Notes: generated from the sequence alone by a model not told the origin. 64,000 nt of DNA from JACOTK01 sp963743945 (GCA_963743945.1 CAVURO010000004.1:62001-126000), one strand, 5' to 3'. Positions 53,194-62,818 are shown, numbered from the stretch's first letter. Numbers and translations are program-made.

Positions 53194-54405
53194 CTAGACG
53201 CGTTCGGCGAGCAGGCTCGCCAGGCGTCGCAGGCCCTCCTCGATGTCCTCGTCGGCCAGCGCGAACGAGAAGCGGGCGAACCCGGGCGCGCCGAAGGCCT
53301 CCCCCGGGACCATGGCCACCTTGGCCTCGTCGAGCACGACAGCCGCCAGGTCGAGGGTGGTCGCGATCCTGCGGCCGCGAATGGTCGAACCGAGCACCTG
53401 TCGAAACGACGGGAAGGCGTAGAAGGCGCCTGCGGGACGCAGGCAGACGACGCCGTCCATCTCGTCGAGCATGGCGACCATCCGAACCCGACGGCGATCG
53501 AAGGCCTCTCGAAAGCGCTTCACGTCGTCGAGGCCTCCCTCCAACGCCGCCAGCGCCGCGAACTGGCTGACGTTGGCCACGTTCGAGGTCGTGTGCGACT
53601 GGAGGTTGGAGGTCGCCGCCACCACATCGGCCGGGGCGATCATCCACCCCACCCGCCAACCGGTCATGGCATAGGTCTTGGCCACGCCGTTGACCACGAT
53701 GCAGCGTTCGGCGAGCTCGGGCACCAACGTGGGCATCGACGAGAACACGTTGCCGTCATAGGTGAGGTGCTCGTAGATCTCGTCGGTGATGACCCAGATC
53801 CCTCGTTCCAGCGCCCAGCGGCCGATCGCCTCCACCTGCTCGGGGGTGTAGATCGCTCCGGTGGGGTTCGACGGCGAGACGAAGATCAGCGCCTTCGTGC
53901 GATCGGTCACCGCGGCGTCGAGCTGATCGATCGTGACGCGGAAGCCCGTCGTCTCATCGGTCGCCAACACCACCGTCGAACCGCCCGCCAGGGCGACCGG
54001 CTCGGGATAGGTGGTCCAGTACGGGGCGGGAAGGAGCACCTCGTCGCCGGGGTCGATCAGCGCGGTGATGGCGTTGTAGATGGCGTGCTTGCCCCCGTTG
54101 GTGACCACCACGTTCGCAGGCCCGACCTCGAAGCCCGAGTCACGCATGGTCTTGTGCGCGATGGCCGCGCGCAGCTCGGGGAGCCCCGCTGCAGGTGAGT
54201 AACGGTGGGTTCGCACATCTCGACATGCCGCCACGGCTGCTTCGACGATGTGATCCGGCGTCGCGAAATCAGGCTCACCCGCCCCGAAGCCGATGACCGA
54301 CTCGCCCGCCGCCTGCAGGGCCTTCGCCTTCGCATCCACGGCCAGGGTGGCAGACTCGGCGATGGCGGCCACGCGACGGGAGATGCGTGGGAGGTCTGGA
54401 CTCAT
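53194..54405 (-). CDS. aspC: Class I aspartate/aromatic aminotransferase
   Basis: 403 residues. Fold-type I PLP enzyme: VIGFGAGEPDFATPDHIVEA, VTNGGKHAIYNAITALIDPG, FVSPSNPTGAIYT, DEIYEHLTYDG and the PLP-lysine block GVAKTYAMTGWRVGW (Lys in AKTY, where relatives have SKTY), plus the C-terminal Arg in FARFSFAL. Aspartate aminotransferase is the best call; alanine or other specificity cannot be excluded. Divergent from serC. Confidence 0.9.
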   Translation of the reverse strand: MSPDLPRISRRVAAIAESATLAVDAKAKALQAAGESVIGFGAGEPDFATPDHIVEAAVAACRDVRTHRYSPAAGLPELRAAIAHKTMRDSGFEVGPANVVVTNGGKHAIYNAITALIDPGDEVLLPAPYWTTYPEPVALAGGSTVVLATDETTGFRVTIDQLDAAVTDRTKALIFVSPSNPTGAIYTPEQVEAIGRWALERGIWVITDEIYEHLTYDGNVFSSMPTLVPELAERCIVVNGVAKTYAMTGWRVGWMIAPADVVAATSNLQSHTTSNVANVSQFAALAALEGGLDDVKRFREAFDRRRVRMVAMLDEMDGVVCLRPAGAFYAFPSFRQVLGSTIRGRRIATTLDLAAVVLDEAKVAMVPGEAFGAPGFARFSFALADEDIEEGLRRLASLLAERV

Positions 54406-54439
54406 GGCAATTCGCTCCTTCGACGATTCACTCGCGATA

Positions 54440-55582
54440 GTGGCACGTGTGAGCATCGACACCCCAGCTGTTCGTATCCCAGCCGACCTTCTTCCCGGTG
54501 ACGGCCGCTTCGGGTGTGGACCGTCGAAGATCCGCCCCGAGGCCCTCGCCGCGCTCGCCCACGCGGGCGACACGTGGATGGGAACCAGCCATCGTCAGGC
54601 CCCGGTCAAACGGGTCGTCGCATCGGTTCGCACCGGGCTCGCCTCACTCCTCGGAGCCCCGGACGGCTGGGAGATCATGTTGGGCAACGGCGGAACCACC
54701 ACCCTGTGGGATGCACTGACCTTCGGGCTGATCGACTCCACCAGCCAACACACGGTTTTCGGCGAGTTCTCGTCGAAGTTCGCCGAGGCGGTGGCCGCCG
54801 CACCGCACCTCGGAGCCCCACAGGTCATCGATGCCCCCTACGGTTCCCATGCCGTGCCCGAAGGATGCCCCGGTGTCGACCTCTACGCCCTGACCCACAA
54901 CGAGACCTCCACCGGCGTGGCCGTGCCCATCGCTCGACCACAAGGCGCCGACGCGACGGCGCTCGTGGCAGTCGACGCCACCTCGGCTGCAGGGGGTCTG
55001 CGTGTCGATCTGGCCGAGGCCGACGTCTACTACTTCGCCCCCCAGAAGTGCTTCGCGAGCGATGGCGGGCTCTGGCTCGCGGCCTGCTCGCCCGCGGCGA
55101 TCGAGCGGATCGGACGCATCAAGGGTTCCGGCCGCTGGATGCCCGCGTCACTCGATCTCTCGATCGCCCTCGACAACAGTCGCAAGGACCAGACCTACAA
55201 CACCCCGGCGCTCGCGACGCTGTTCCTCCTCGATCAGCAGGTCCGGTGGATCAATGACCACGGTGGGCTCGAATGGGCGGCGCTGCGCTGTGACGAGTCT
55301 GCCTCGATCCTCTACGGATGGGCAGGCGAACGGAGCTGGGCGACGCCCTTCGTTGCGAACCCGGCGGTGCGCAGCCATGTGGTGGGGACGATCGACCTCG
55401 ACCCGGCCATCGACGCCGCGATGGTCTCCAACGTCCTGCGGGCAAACGGGGTGGTCGACATCGACGCCTACCGCAAGCTCGGCCGCAACCAGATCCGGGT
55501 CGCCATGTTCCCCGCCATCGAACCTGGCGACGTGGCAGCGCTCTGCGCGTGCGTCGACTGGGTGGTCGACGCTCTGGCCTGA
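54440..55582 (+). CDS. serC: Phosphoserine aminotransferase (actinobacterial type)
   Basis: About 380 residues from GTG 54440 or GTG 54449. FGCGPSKIRPEALAAL, GTSHRQAPVKRVV, LGNGGTTTLWDALTFGLID, ALTHNETSTGVA, the PLP-lysine site YYFAPQKCFASDGGLWLA and KDQTYNTPALATLFLLDQQV. Transaminates phosphohydroxypyruvate, the second step of serine synthesis; SerA lies nearby and serB is not seen. Confidence 0.93.
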   Translation: MARVSIDTPAVRIPADLLPGDGRFGCGPSKIRPEALAALAHAGDTWMGTSHRQAPVKRVVASVRTGLASLLGAPDGWEIMLGNGGTTTLWDALTFGLIDSTSQHTVFGEFSSKFAEAVAAAPHLGAPQVIDAPYGSHAVPEGCPGVDLYALTHNETSTGVAVPIARPQGADATALVAVDATSAAGGLRVDLAEADVYYFAPQKCFASDGGLWLAACSPAAIERIGRIKGSGRWMPASLDLSIALDNSRKDQTYNTPALATLFLLDQQVRWINDHGGLEWAALRCDESASILYGWAGERSWATPFVANPAVRSHVVGTIDLDPAIDAAMVSNVLRANGVVDIDAYRKLGRNQIRVAMFPAIEPGDVAALCACVDWVVDALA

Positions 55583-55587
55583 GTGCC

Positions 55588-55609
55588 CCGCGCCCGATTC
55601 AGGGCGCGG
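55588..55609. terminator. GC-rich hairpin between convergent serC and histidine kinase genes
   Basis: ccgcgccc (55588-55595) pairs with gggcgcgg (55602-55609) around loop gattca, which contains the kinase stop codon. No T-tract. Confidence 0.45.
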
Positions 55610-56459
55610 AGGGATCGGTGTCGCGTCGCTGGGGAATCGTGACGCGGGCGATGGTGCCCCCACCGGTACGGGGCAGCAGGTCGATGTCGCCACCGAGCGA
55701 GTTCGCCAATCCGGCCACGACATAGAGGCCCAAGCCCAGGCCGCCGTCCGGCTCGGTCGATATCAGCGAGATGCCACGGCTGAAGGGCGTGAACAGTGCC
55801 GGCAGCTCCTCGGCATCGACGCCCGGTCCGCGATCGGTGATCTCGATGCGCACATCCTCCCCGAATCGTGAGGCGGTGACCCCCACGGCCCCACCCTGGG
55901 GCCCGTAGCGAATCGCGTTCACCATCAGGTTCACCAGTATCTGGCGCAGGCGGCTCGGGACCGTCTCGATGACCAGGTCGTCGGGCACGTCGACCTCGAG
56001 GCTTGCCGGCTCGATCTGGGTCATCAGCGAACGACAGGCGTCACCGATGACCTCCGAGAGCGCCACCCGGGTGGAGGGAACACGATGCGACCAGGGGTCA
56101 CGACCGTTGCTCATGATGAGGATGTCCTCGACGGTCTCGTCGAGCTGCGACGCCTGGCGCAGGGCAACCTTGAGCAACGAGGTCACGGTCTCGGGCGGCA
56201 GATCCGCGACCAGGACCGTCTCGATCGTCCCCAGGATGGAGGTCAGCGGCGTCCTCAGCTCGTGAGCGAGGAGCTGGCGAATGCGCCGTTGATCGCCGAC
56301 GGCCTCACGGTGCTCGTCGAGCGCAGCGCGAAGACACTGGATGGTGTCCGCGTAGGCGCCACAGAGCGAGACAAGACCTGCAACGTCGTCCTCGGCGGAA
56401 AGGCCCGCGTGTGGCTCCATAGGCAACATATCCACACGGTCGGCCTGCGAGCCTCCCAA
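55599..56459 (-). CDS. Soluble orphan sensor histidine kinase
   Basis: 286 residues from the far start, or about 273 from ATG 56420. No membrane segment. HisKA H-box LLAHELRTPLTSILGTIETV with phospho-acceptor His66, then HATPase_c with N-box LRQILVNLMVNAIRYGPQ, G1 ITDRGPGVDAEELPALF and G2 GGLGLGLYVVAGLA. Autokinase residues are intact. No response regulator is adjacent. It starts 21 bp after livF on the same strand and may belong to that operon. Confidence 0.85.
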   Translation of the reverse strand: MGGSQADRVDMLPMEPHAGLSAEDDVAGLVSLCGAYADTIQCLRAALDEHREAVGDQRRIRQLLAHELRTPLTSILGTIETVLVADLPPETVTSLLKVALRQASQLDETVEDILIMSNGRDPWSHRVPSTRVALSEVIGDACRSLMTQIEPASLEVDVPDDLVIETVPSRLRQILVNLMVNAIRYGPQGGAVGVTASRFGEDVRIEITDRGPGVDAEELPALFTPFSRGISLISTEPDGGLGLGLYVVAGLANSLGGDIDLLPRTGGGTIARVTIPQRRDTDPSAP

Positions 56460-56480
56460 CTTGAGCCAATTCTTCGATCC

Positions 56481-57215
56481 TCACCCCCCGAGATACGCCG
56501 CCTTCAACCTCGGGTCCTCCAGCAGCAGATCGGACGGGCCGTCGGCGACGATGCGACCCTGCTCCAGGACGTAGCCCCGATCGGCGACGCCGAGCGCGAG
56601 GCGAGCCATCTGCTCGACGAGCAGGATGGTCGTACCCTCGGCCGCCAACGTCCGGATGATCTCGAACATCCTCTTCACCAGGATGGGCGCAAGGCCGAGC
56701 GAGGGCTCGTCGAGCAGCAGGAACGACGGCCTCGCCATCAAGCCGCGGCCGATGGCCAACATCTGTTGTTCGCCGCCCGAGAGGAATCCCGCCATCTGCC
56801 TGCGACGTTCGCCGAGGACGGGGAACCGCTCGTACGCGAGGGCCAGATCGGATGCAATCGCCTCCGCCTCGCCACGGCGACGGTAGGAGCCGATCAGGAG
56901 GTTGTCGTCGACGGTCATCGCCGGAAAGATCCTCCGCCCCTCGGGCACGTGCGCCATCCCGAGGCGAGCGATCTTGTTGGATGCCATCCCGTCGATTCGC
57001 CTGCCCTCGAAGGTGACCTCACCGGTGGAGGTCTTGAGCATCTCCGCCATGCCCGAGATCGTCTTGAGCGTTGTGGTCTTCCCGGCCCCGTTGCCACCGA
57101 TGATCGTCACGACCTCGCCTCGACGCACCTCCAGGCTGATGCCGTCGAGAGCCTGCGCCGCGCCGTAGCGCACCGAGAGACCACGGACCGAGAGCGCGAC
57201 CTCGGCCTCACTCAT
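56481..57215 (-). CDS. livF: Branched-chain amino acid-type ABC transporter ATPase LivF
   Basis: 244 residues. Walker A IIGGNGAGKTTTLKTISG, canonical signature GFLSGGEQQMLAIGRGLM, Walker B FLLLDEPSLGLAP and the H-loop LLVEQMARLAL. LivF-type ATP-binding subunit. Start overlaps the LivMG stop by 4 bp. Confidence 0.92.
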   Translation of the reverse strand: MSEAEVALSVRGLSVRYGAAQALDGISLEVRRGEVVTIIGGNGAGKTTTLKTISGMAEMLKTSTGEVTFEGRRIDGMASNKIARLGMAHVPEGRRIFPAMTVDDNLLIGSYRRRGEAEAIASDLALAYERFPVLGERRRQMAGFLSGGEQQMLAIGRGLMARPSFLLLDEPSLGLAPILVKRMFEIIRTLAAEGTTILLVEQMARLALGVADRGYVLEQGRIVADGPSDLLLEDPRLKAAYLGG

Positions 57216-59077
57216 GCCGTCGCCTCCTGGCCGAGGTAGGCCTCGATCACCCGTGGGTCGGCCTGAACCTCGCCGGGCGCCCCCTCGGCGATCTTGAACC
57301 CGAAGTCGAGCACCGAGACCCGGTCGGACACCGACATCAGCAGATCCATGTGGTGCTCGATCAACAGCGTGGTGATGCCGCACGAGCGAATCTCGCCGAT
57401 CAACTCGGCCAGCCCGCTGACCTCGCCTGGGTGCATGCCCGCTGCCGGCTCGTCGAGCAACAACAGGTCGGGGTTGGATGCCAGGGCACGGGCGATCTCG
57501 AGTCGGCGAAGATCGGCGAAGGGCAGTGCGCCCGCCAGATCACCGGCACGACCGTCGAGCCCGACAAAGGAAAGCATGCCGAAGGCATGGTCGCGCATGA
57601 GGCGCTCGCTGCGGCGACCGAGACCGGCGAGCGCGATCGGCAACGAGGTGGCATGGGCGCAGTGAGCGCCGACCATCACGTTGTCGAGCACCGTCATGCG
57701 CCTCCAGACCTGCAGGTTCTGGAAGGTACGAGCCATGCCCATGCCGGCCCGGCGATTGATGGTGGCGTGCGTGATCTCCGCTCCCCCGAAGATCACCTCC
57801 CCCGATGTCGGGTGATAGATCCCGCTGATGACGTTCACGAACGTCGTCTTGCCCGAACCGTTCGGCCCGATCAGCGCATGCACCGACCCCCGGACGATGG
57901 TCATGTCCAGCGACGTCAACGCAGCCAGCCCTCCGAATCGCTGCGTCAAGGCCATGACCTCGAGCAACGCCTCCGGCTCCGGCGTCCCACTCGGGACGGC
58001 CTCGGACCCTGCGTCCCCGAGCACGGGACCCTGTCGGGACCTTGGGCGCGACCTGGCCGCCGAGGACGACGACGCCAGGGCGACGTTGCGGTCGACCCCG
58101 AGACGATCGATCGGACCACGCAGTCGGCCCATGATCCCCTCGGGCGCGAGGTACACCGCGACAAGCCCGAAGCCGCCGTAGATGAGCGTCGTGTAGTCCT
58201 GGAGGCGGTCCTTGGCGAAATCCAGCCCGAAGCCGAGGGTCGCTCCGATGGCGGCGACAACGGGACCGGCGATGCTGCCTGCGCCTCCGACGAAGACCAT
58301 CACGACCAGGCTGAAGGACTGACCGGTGTCGGCCAGCGAGGGCGACACCGAGATCCGCTTCTGGGTGGCCACGGCGCCGGCAAGGGCGACGATCGCCGCG
58401 GAGAAGGAGAAGGCGACAACCTTGACCCAATAGGTGTCGACCCCCGACGCCTTGGCCGCCATCTCCGATTCGCGGATGGCCTTGAAGGCTCTTCCCCAGC
58501 TGCTCTGCACCAGGTTCCGGCACAGCCACAGGCAGACCAGCAGGGTTGCGACGGACAGGAAGTACAGGCCCCGGAACGGATCGCCGTCGGCGAACGGCAG
58601 CGACTCGGCCGCGATGATGCCGTCCGATGGAACGCCCTTGCCCGCCGTCCCTCCGAAGATGTCGGACAGCGCGATCGACAACGGTGTCATCAGCGAACCG
58701 AAGGCCAGGGTCACCACGGTCAGGTAGAAGCCGCGCAGCCTCCCGCACATGAGCGCGAGCACCACACCCGCCAGCCCGCCGAAGATGAACGCCACGCCGA
58801 AGCCGAGCCACGGGCTGAGCCCCCATTCGATCGCCCAGACCCCCCCGGCATAGCCGCCCAACACGAAGAAGGCGGCATGACCCAGGGAGAGCAGACCGGT
58901 GTAACCCATCAGGATGTTCAGGCCGAGGGCCGCTGCCCCCAGGAGGAGGGCGTCAGCTCCCAGCGACATCCAGTTTCGGTCCCCGACGAAGTGTTGGGCA
59001 TAGACGACCGAGGCTGCGAGGAACACCACCAGCGGTGCGAACCGCGCGAGGCGGCGGACCATCGGGGTCGAGCTCAT
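57212..59077 (-). CDS. livM: Fused LivM permease-LivG ATPase
   Basis: 621 residues in one frame. Residues 1 to about 325 are a LivM permease with about eight to nine helices and the EAA-like region GRAFKAIRESEMAAKASGVD. Residues about 330-370 are a Ser/Arg/Pro linker. Residues about 371-621 are a LivG ATPase: Walker A GPNGSGKTT at 404-412, Q-loop FQNLQVWRRM, Walker B LLLLDEPAAGMHPGE, H-loop IEHHMD. The signature region reads LPFADLRRLEIARAL; relatives have YGD or YGQ where this has FAD, so the signature Gly appears replaced by Ala. Confidence 0.88.
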   Translation of the reverse strand: MSSTPMVRRLARFAPLVVFLAASVVYAQHFVGDRNWMSLGADALLLGAAALGLNILMGYTGLLSLGHAAFFVLGGYAGGVWAIEWGLSPWLGFGVAFIFGGLAGVVLALMCGRLRGFYLTVVTLAFGSLMTPLSIALSDIFGGTAGKGVPSDGIIAAESLPFADGDPFRGLYFLSVATLLVCLWLCRNLVQSSWGRAFKAIRESEMAAKASGVDTYWVKVVAFSFSAAIVALAGAVATQKRISVSPSLADTGQSFSLVVMVFVGGAGSIAGPVVAAIGATLGFGLDFAKDRLQDYTTLIYGGFGLVAVYLAPEGIMGRLRGPIDRLGVDRNVALASSSSAARSRPRSRQGPVLGDAGSEAVPSGTPEPEALLEVMALTQRFGGLAALTSLDMTIVRGSVHALIGPNGSGKTTFVNVISGIYHPTSGEVIFGGAEITHATINRRAGMGMARTFQNLQVWRRMTVLDNVMVGAHCAHATSLPIALAGLGRRSERLMRDHAFGMLSFVGLDGRAGDLAGALPFADLRRLEIARALASNPDLLLLDEPAAGMHPGEVSGLAELIGEIRSCGITTLLIEHHMDLLMSVSDRVSVLDFGFKIAEGAPGEVQADPRVIEAYLGQEATA

Positions 59078-59988
59078 ACCTTCTCGACTCTTGCCTCGCC
59101 GAAGATGCCATTGGGTCGAATGACCAGCACCCCGAGGAAGAGCACGAAGATCACGGTGTCCTGCCAACGTGCTCCCAGCCAGGGAATGGTGGCGATGATG
59201 GCGTTCGCGAAGCCGATGAGATAGCCGCCGAGCATCGCCCCTCGGGTCGAGCCCAATCCCCCGAGGACGGTGGCCACAAAAGCGGTCAGCCCCAGCGCGA
59301 TGCTCCCCTGGAACTGGACCCCTCCGAAGCGGGGGGCGATGAAGACCGCGGCCACTGCGGCAAGTGCACCGGCGAGCGCGAAGGCGAAGGTCACCATGGC
59401 GCCCGTGTTGATGCCCATCAGCGCAGCGGCAGGACGATCCTGGGAGACGGCACGCAGGGCCCTGCCCAGCCTGGTCCGCACCTGGAGCAGCTCGAATCCG
59501 ACCATGACGACGATCGCGACCAGCACCAGTGCGACGTCGCTCGCCCCGATCGCAACGTTCGACACGACGCTTCGCTCCCAGCCGAGGAGCGAGCCGACGG
59601 GCTCCGGCAACGCCCTCGAGGCATTGCCGATCGTGATGCGCACCAGCTCGACCGACATGATGCCGGCCGAGAAGGTGGTCAGGATCCATCCCACGTTCGC
59701 GGATGGGTCGAAGCCTCCGAGGGGCCTGATGGCAAGGACCTCGATCAACATGCCGACACCTGCCATGAACACCACGCCGAGGAGGAACGCGAGCAGGAAC
59801 GGTAGGCCCAGATGGCCGTCGTCCCAAAAAGCAAAGGTCACAAAACCGCCGACCGCGAGCATCGAGCCCTGCGCGAAGTTGACGATGCGCGTGGTGGCGA
59901 ACACCAGGGAGTAGCCGAAGGCGACCAAGGCGATCGCCGAACCGACGGTGATGCCGGACACGAAGATCTGCAAGAGGTCAGTAACCAT
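59074..59988 (-). CDS. livH: Branched-chain amino acid-type ABC permease LivH
   Basis: 304 residues, about eight membrane helices. LLQIFVSGITVGSAIALVAF at the start, TRIVNFAQGSMLAVGGFV, and the EAA-loop VRTRLGRALRAVSQDRPAAALMG. Pairs with the LivM half of the fused protein. Overlaps the next gene by 4 bp. Confidence 0.92.
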   Translation of the reverse strand: MVTDLLQIFVSGITVGSAIALVAFGYSLVFATTRIVNFAQGSMLAVGGFVTFAFWDDGHLGLPFLLAFLLGVVFMAGVGMLIEVLAIRPLGGFDPSANVGWILTTFSAGIMSVELVRITIGNASRALPEPVGSLLGWERSVVSNVAIGASDVALVLVAIVVMVGFELLQVRTRLGRALRAVSQDRPAAALMGINTGAMVTFAFALAGALAAVAAVFIAPRFGGVQFQGSIALGLTAFVATVLGGLGSTRGAMLGGYLIGFANAIIATIPWLGARWQDTVIFVLFLGVLVIRPNGIFGEARVEKV

Positions 59989-60002
59989 GAAGGCTCCGAA
60001 CG

Positions 60003-61640
60003 TCAGTGGATCTTGCAGGTCTTCTTCATCACCACGTCTTTGCCGAGATCATCCGGGGGCGTCTTGGAGCACTGGGTTCCCCAGCCCTCGGTGAGGACCT
60101 GGTTCATCTCCTTGGGCCACTTCTTGCGGTTCTTGGCCAAGGTGGGGCGGGGCAGCAGGACCGGCCCCGCGTACCCGTCCTCCAGCACCTCACTCCACTC
60201 CCTGCCGTTGACGTAGGCCGGGTCGGTCTTGATGGGCGTCTCACGCTCCAGGGTGTAGAGCACGACGTCGTTCTCGTCGAAACGAAGGTTGCCGTCGGCA
60301 AAGCCGTAGGGCAGCGATGAGAAGCCGTCGAGCGCCTTGGTGCTCTGAAGCGCCTCCACGATCGCCGAGCCCTTGGTCGAGCCTGCGATCGCCACGGCCT
60401 GGAGCAGCGCCGAGAGGCTGTCGGCCACGATCTCCTCGCCGCCCGTCGTGACCGCACCCGTGGCCTTCTTGACCCATTCTCGAAGGTCGTAGAACGGTCC
60501 CGACGTGAGGCCCGCCAGGTGCCACGCGGTGACGGAGCCGGCCTTGGCCGCCAAGCCGGCCTTCTCGACCCAGGTCTTCTCGCCGGTGCCGGCGGGAGAC
60601 CCGATGATCTGGGGATGCCACTCGTCGCTCAGGGCAGCGTCGCGATCGATGTAGCCGGCCCCCGCGTCGTCCATCTGCTTGACGAAGGTTCCCGAACCCT
60701 CGGCGAGACCCCAGAAGAACACGGCCTGAGGCTTGCCCCGCCGCAAAGCCTGGATGTGGGGCCCGAACTCGTTGGAGAAGAAGTTGTAGACCTCGATGCC
60801 CGTGTTCTCCACGCCGAGACGCTTGCACTCGGTGCGGAAGAAGTCGGCGGCCTCGGCATTGCCGGCGAGGATGTTGTCATGCACGAAGGCCACGCGTTCG
60901 TAGCCACGATCCTTGGCTGCGTACTCGACCAGCGCCGGAATCAACATCTTGACGGGGATACCGGTCTGGAAGATGTTTGCCGGACCCTTCGGATACAGCC
61001 GGTCCAGGGTGTAGAGGTCGGAACCCGACATGATCGGGATGCCGTCGCGCTGGAACAGGGGCAGCAACGACTCGAAGCCGGGAGAGCCGAAGGTGAAGAT
61101 GCCGATGAGATCATCGGTACCGGCGAGATCGTTGTAGGCCTTCTGCGTCGAGTCCGACTGCTCCACCGGCGTGTCGATCTCGATGATCTCGACCTTGCGG
61201 CCCATGAACTTGTTGTCGAGCTCGAGCAGCGCGCCGGCGAGACCGCGCTTGGCGATGCCGCCGAGGAAACCGCCCAGGCCGCTTGTGGGCATCATGAGAC
61301 CGATCTTCAGCACCGCGGGCACGGACTTGGGCAAGGTGCCCTCCGTGATCGACTTGCCGGCGGTCGTCTCCGTGCCCGTCTTGTCGGTCGTTCCGGTCTT
61401 CTTGGTGGTGGTGGCCGAGGTCGACTTCTCGTCGTCGTCGGCACAGGCGGCCAAGAGCGGACCGCCCACTCCCGCTGCCGCTGCGGCGAGCCCGGCGCGG
61501 CGGAGGAACCCACGGCGATCCATGCCCTTGTCGTGGTCGTGACCCGGGCTCATGGCGCCTGCCTGATCGTCGTTCACTGCATCCCCCTTCAGGGCGTGTC
61601 CAAATCGTCGGTGGGCCATCGGCACTTCTGCCTTCACCAT
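60003..61640 (-). CDS. livK: Branched-chain amino acid-type substrate-binding lipoprotein (Tat signal)
   Basis: 545 residues from ATG 61640, chosen because AAGGAG lies 8 bp upstream. Twin-Arg signal MDRRGFLRRAG at 40-50 and lipobox LLAAC with Cys66, so it is a Tat-exported lipoprotein with an unusually long N-region. Then a Thr/Lys low-complexity spacer and a periplasmic-binding type-1 domain (KIGLMMPTSGLGGFLGGIAK, FGSPGFESLLPLF, VAFVHDNILAGNAEAADFF). It is longer than classic LivK and Urt proteins, so the ligand may be an amide or other polar compound rather than Leu/Ile/Val. Confidence 0.88.
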   Translation of the reverse strand: MVKAEVPMAHRRFGHALKGDAVNDDQAGAMSPGHDHDKGMDRRGFLRRAGLAAAAAGVGGPLLAACADDDEKSTSATTTKKTGTTDKTGTETTAGKSITEGTLPKSVPAVLKIGLMMPTSGLGGFLGGIAKRGLAGALLELDNKFMGRKVEIIEIDTPVEQSDSTQKAYNDLAGTDDLIGIFTFGSPGFESLLPLFQRDGIPIMSGSDLYTLDRLYPKGPANIFQTGIPVKMLIPALVEYAAKDRGYERVAFVHDNILAGNAEAADFFRTECKRLGVENTGIEVYNFFSNEFGPHIQALRRGKPQAVFFWGLAEGSGTFVKQMDDAGAGYIDRDAALSDEWHPQIIGSPAGTGEKTWVEKAGLAAKAGSVTAWHLAGLTSGPFYDLREWVKKATGAVTTGGEEIVADSLSALLQAVAIAGSTKGSAIVEALQSTKALDGFSSLPYGFADGNLRFDENDVVLYTLERETPIKTDPAYVNGREWSEVLEDGYAGPVLLPRPTLAKNRKKWPKEMNQVLTEGWGTQCSKTPPDDLGKDVVMKKTCKIH

Positions 61641-61712
61641 GAGCATTCTCCTTCCGGAGCCTCAGATCAAGGACCCTCGCAACCCGAACGAATACGGAAC
61701 GTGCAGAAAATG

Positions 61713-61756
61713 CAGAAAAGCGGCGTCGGACCCAAAGGCCTGACGCCGCTTTTCTG
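61713..61756 (-). terminator. Rho-independent-like terminator after ilvC
   Basis: cagaaaagcggcgtc (61713-61727) pairs perfectly over 15 bp with gacgccgcttttctg (61742-61756), loop 14 nt. On the minus strand it is followed by a T-rich gcattttctg tract. Separates ilvC from the transporter operon. Confidence 0.75.
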
Positions 61757-61792
61757 CTTTTCTGATTCGGGAAGACCGAACCGGAGGAGCGG

Positions 61793-62818
61793 TCAGCCCC
61801 CGCTCACGTCCTGGACGCGTTGGCGACCGGCGGAGATCCACGGCATCATCGCCCGCAGCTCTTCTCCCACCTGCTCGATCTGATGAGCACGCCCCTCCTC
61901 CTGCAGCGCCTTGTAGTTCGCCCGGCCGCTCCGGCTCTCGGCGACCCACTCGCGGGCGAATGCGCCGGAACGGATCTCCTCGAGGATCGCCTTCATCTCG
62001 GTCTTGACCCCTTCATTGATGATGCGCGGCCCGCGGGTCAGGTCGCCGTACTCGGCAGTGTCGGAGATCGAGTAGCGCATGCCGCTGATTCCCTGTTCGT
62101 ACATGAGATCGACGATGAGCTTCAGCTCGTGCAGGCACTCGAAGTAGGCGGACTCGGGCTGGTAGCCCGCGTCGACCAGGGTCTCGAAGCCCGCCTGCAC
62201 CAGGGCCGTCAGACCGCCGCAGAGCACCACCTGCTCACCGAAGAGATCGGTCTCGGTCTCCTCCGCAAAGGTGGTCTCGAGCACGCCTGCGCGGGCGCCG
62301 CCGATCGCCGCCGCGTACGACATGGCCGTGTCACGGGCCTTGCCACTGGCATCCTGGGCCACGGCGATGAGGCACGGCACCCCGCCGCCCTCGGTATAGG
62401 TCCGCCGCACGAGATGTCCAGGGCCCTTGGGAGCCACCATGGCGACGTCGACCCCGGCAGGCGCCACGATCAGGTCGAAACGGATGTTGAAGCCGTGCGC
62501 GAAGAACAGCGCGTCACCCTCCTGCAGTTGGGGGGCGATGGATGCCTCATAGACGTCCTGCTGCTCGGTGTCGGGCAGGAGGATCATGATGAGATCGGCC
62601 TCGGCCGCAGCCTGATCGATCGAGGTCACCCGTAGACCTGCCTCGGTCGCCTTGGCCGCCGACGATGAGCCCTCACGCAGACCGACGCGGACATCGACGC
62701 CCGAGTCCCTCAGGTTCAGGGCGTGGGCATGGCCCTGCGAGCCGTAGCCGATCACCGCGACCTTGCGACTCGCCATGATGGAAGGGTCGGCATCCTTGTC
62801 GTAATAGACGTTTTCCAT
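61793..62818 (-). CDS. ilvC: Ketol-acid reductoisomerase (class I)
   Basis: 341 residues. NAD(P)-binding motif VAVIGYGSQGHAHALNLRDSG-type VIGYGSQGHAHALNL, then APKGPGHLVRRTY, and the catalytic helix bundle with LFGEQVVLCGGLTALVQ, and AYFECLHELKLIVDLMYEQG. Converts 2-acetolactate or acetohydroxybutyrate in the valine and isoleucine path. Confidence 0.95.
   Translation of the reverse strand: MENVYYDKDADPSIMASRKVAVIGYGSQGHAHALNLRDSGVDVRVGLREGSSSAAKATEAGLRVTSIDQAAAEADLIMILLPDTEQQDVYEASIAPQLQEGDALFFAHGFNIRFDLIVAPAGVDVAMVAPKGPGHLVRRTYTEGGGVPCLIAVAQDASGKARDTAMSYAAAIGGARAGVLETTFAEETETDLFGEQVVLCGGLTALVQAGFETLVDAGYQPESAYFECLHELKLIVDLMYEQGISGMRYSISDTAEYGDLTRGPRIINEGVKTEMKAILEEIRSGAFAREWVAESRSGRANYKALQEEGRAHQIEQVGEELRAMMPWISAGRQRVQDVSGG

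Noticed and set aside
57350..59224. Long plus-strand frame antisense to the LivMG gene
   Set aside because: Antisense shadow of a clearly conserved transporter gene.
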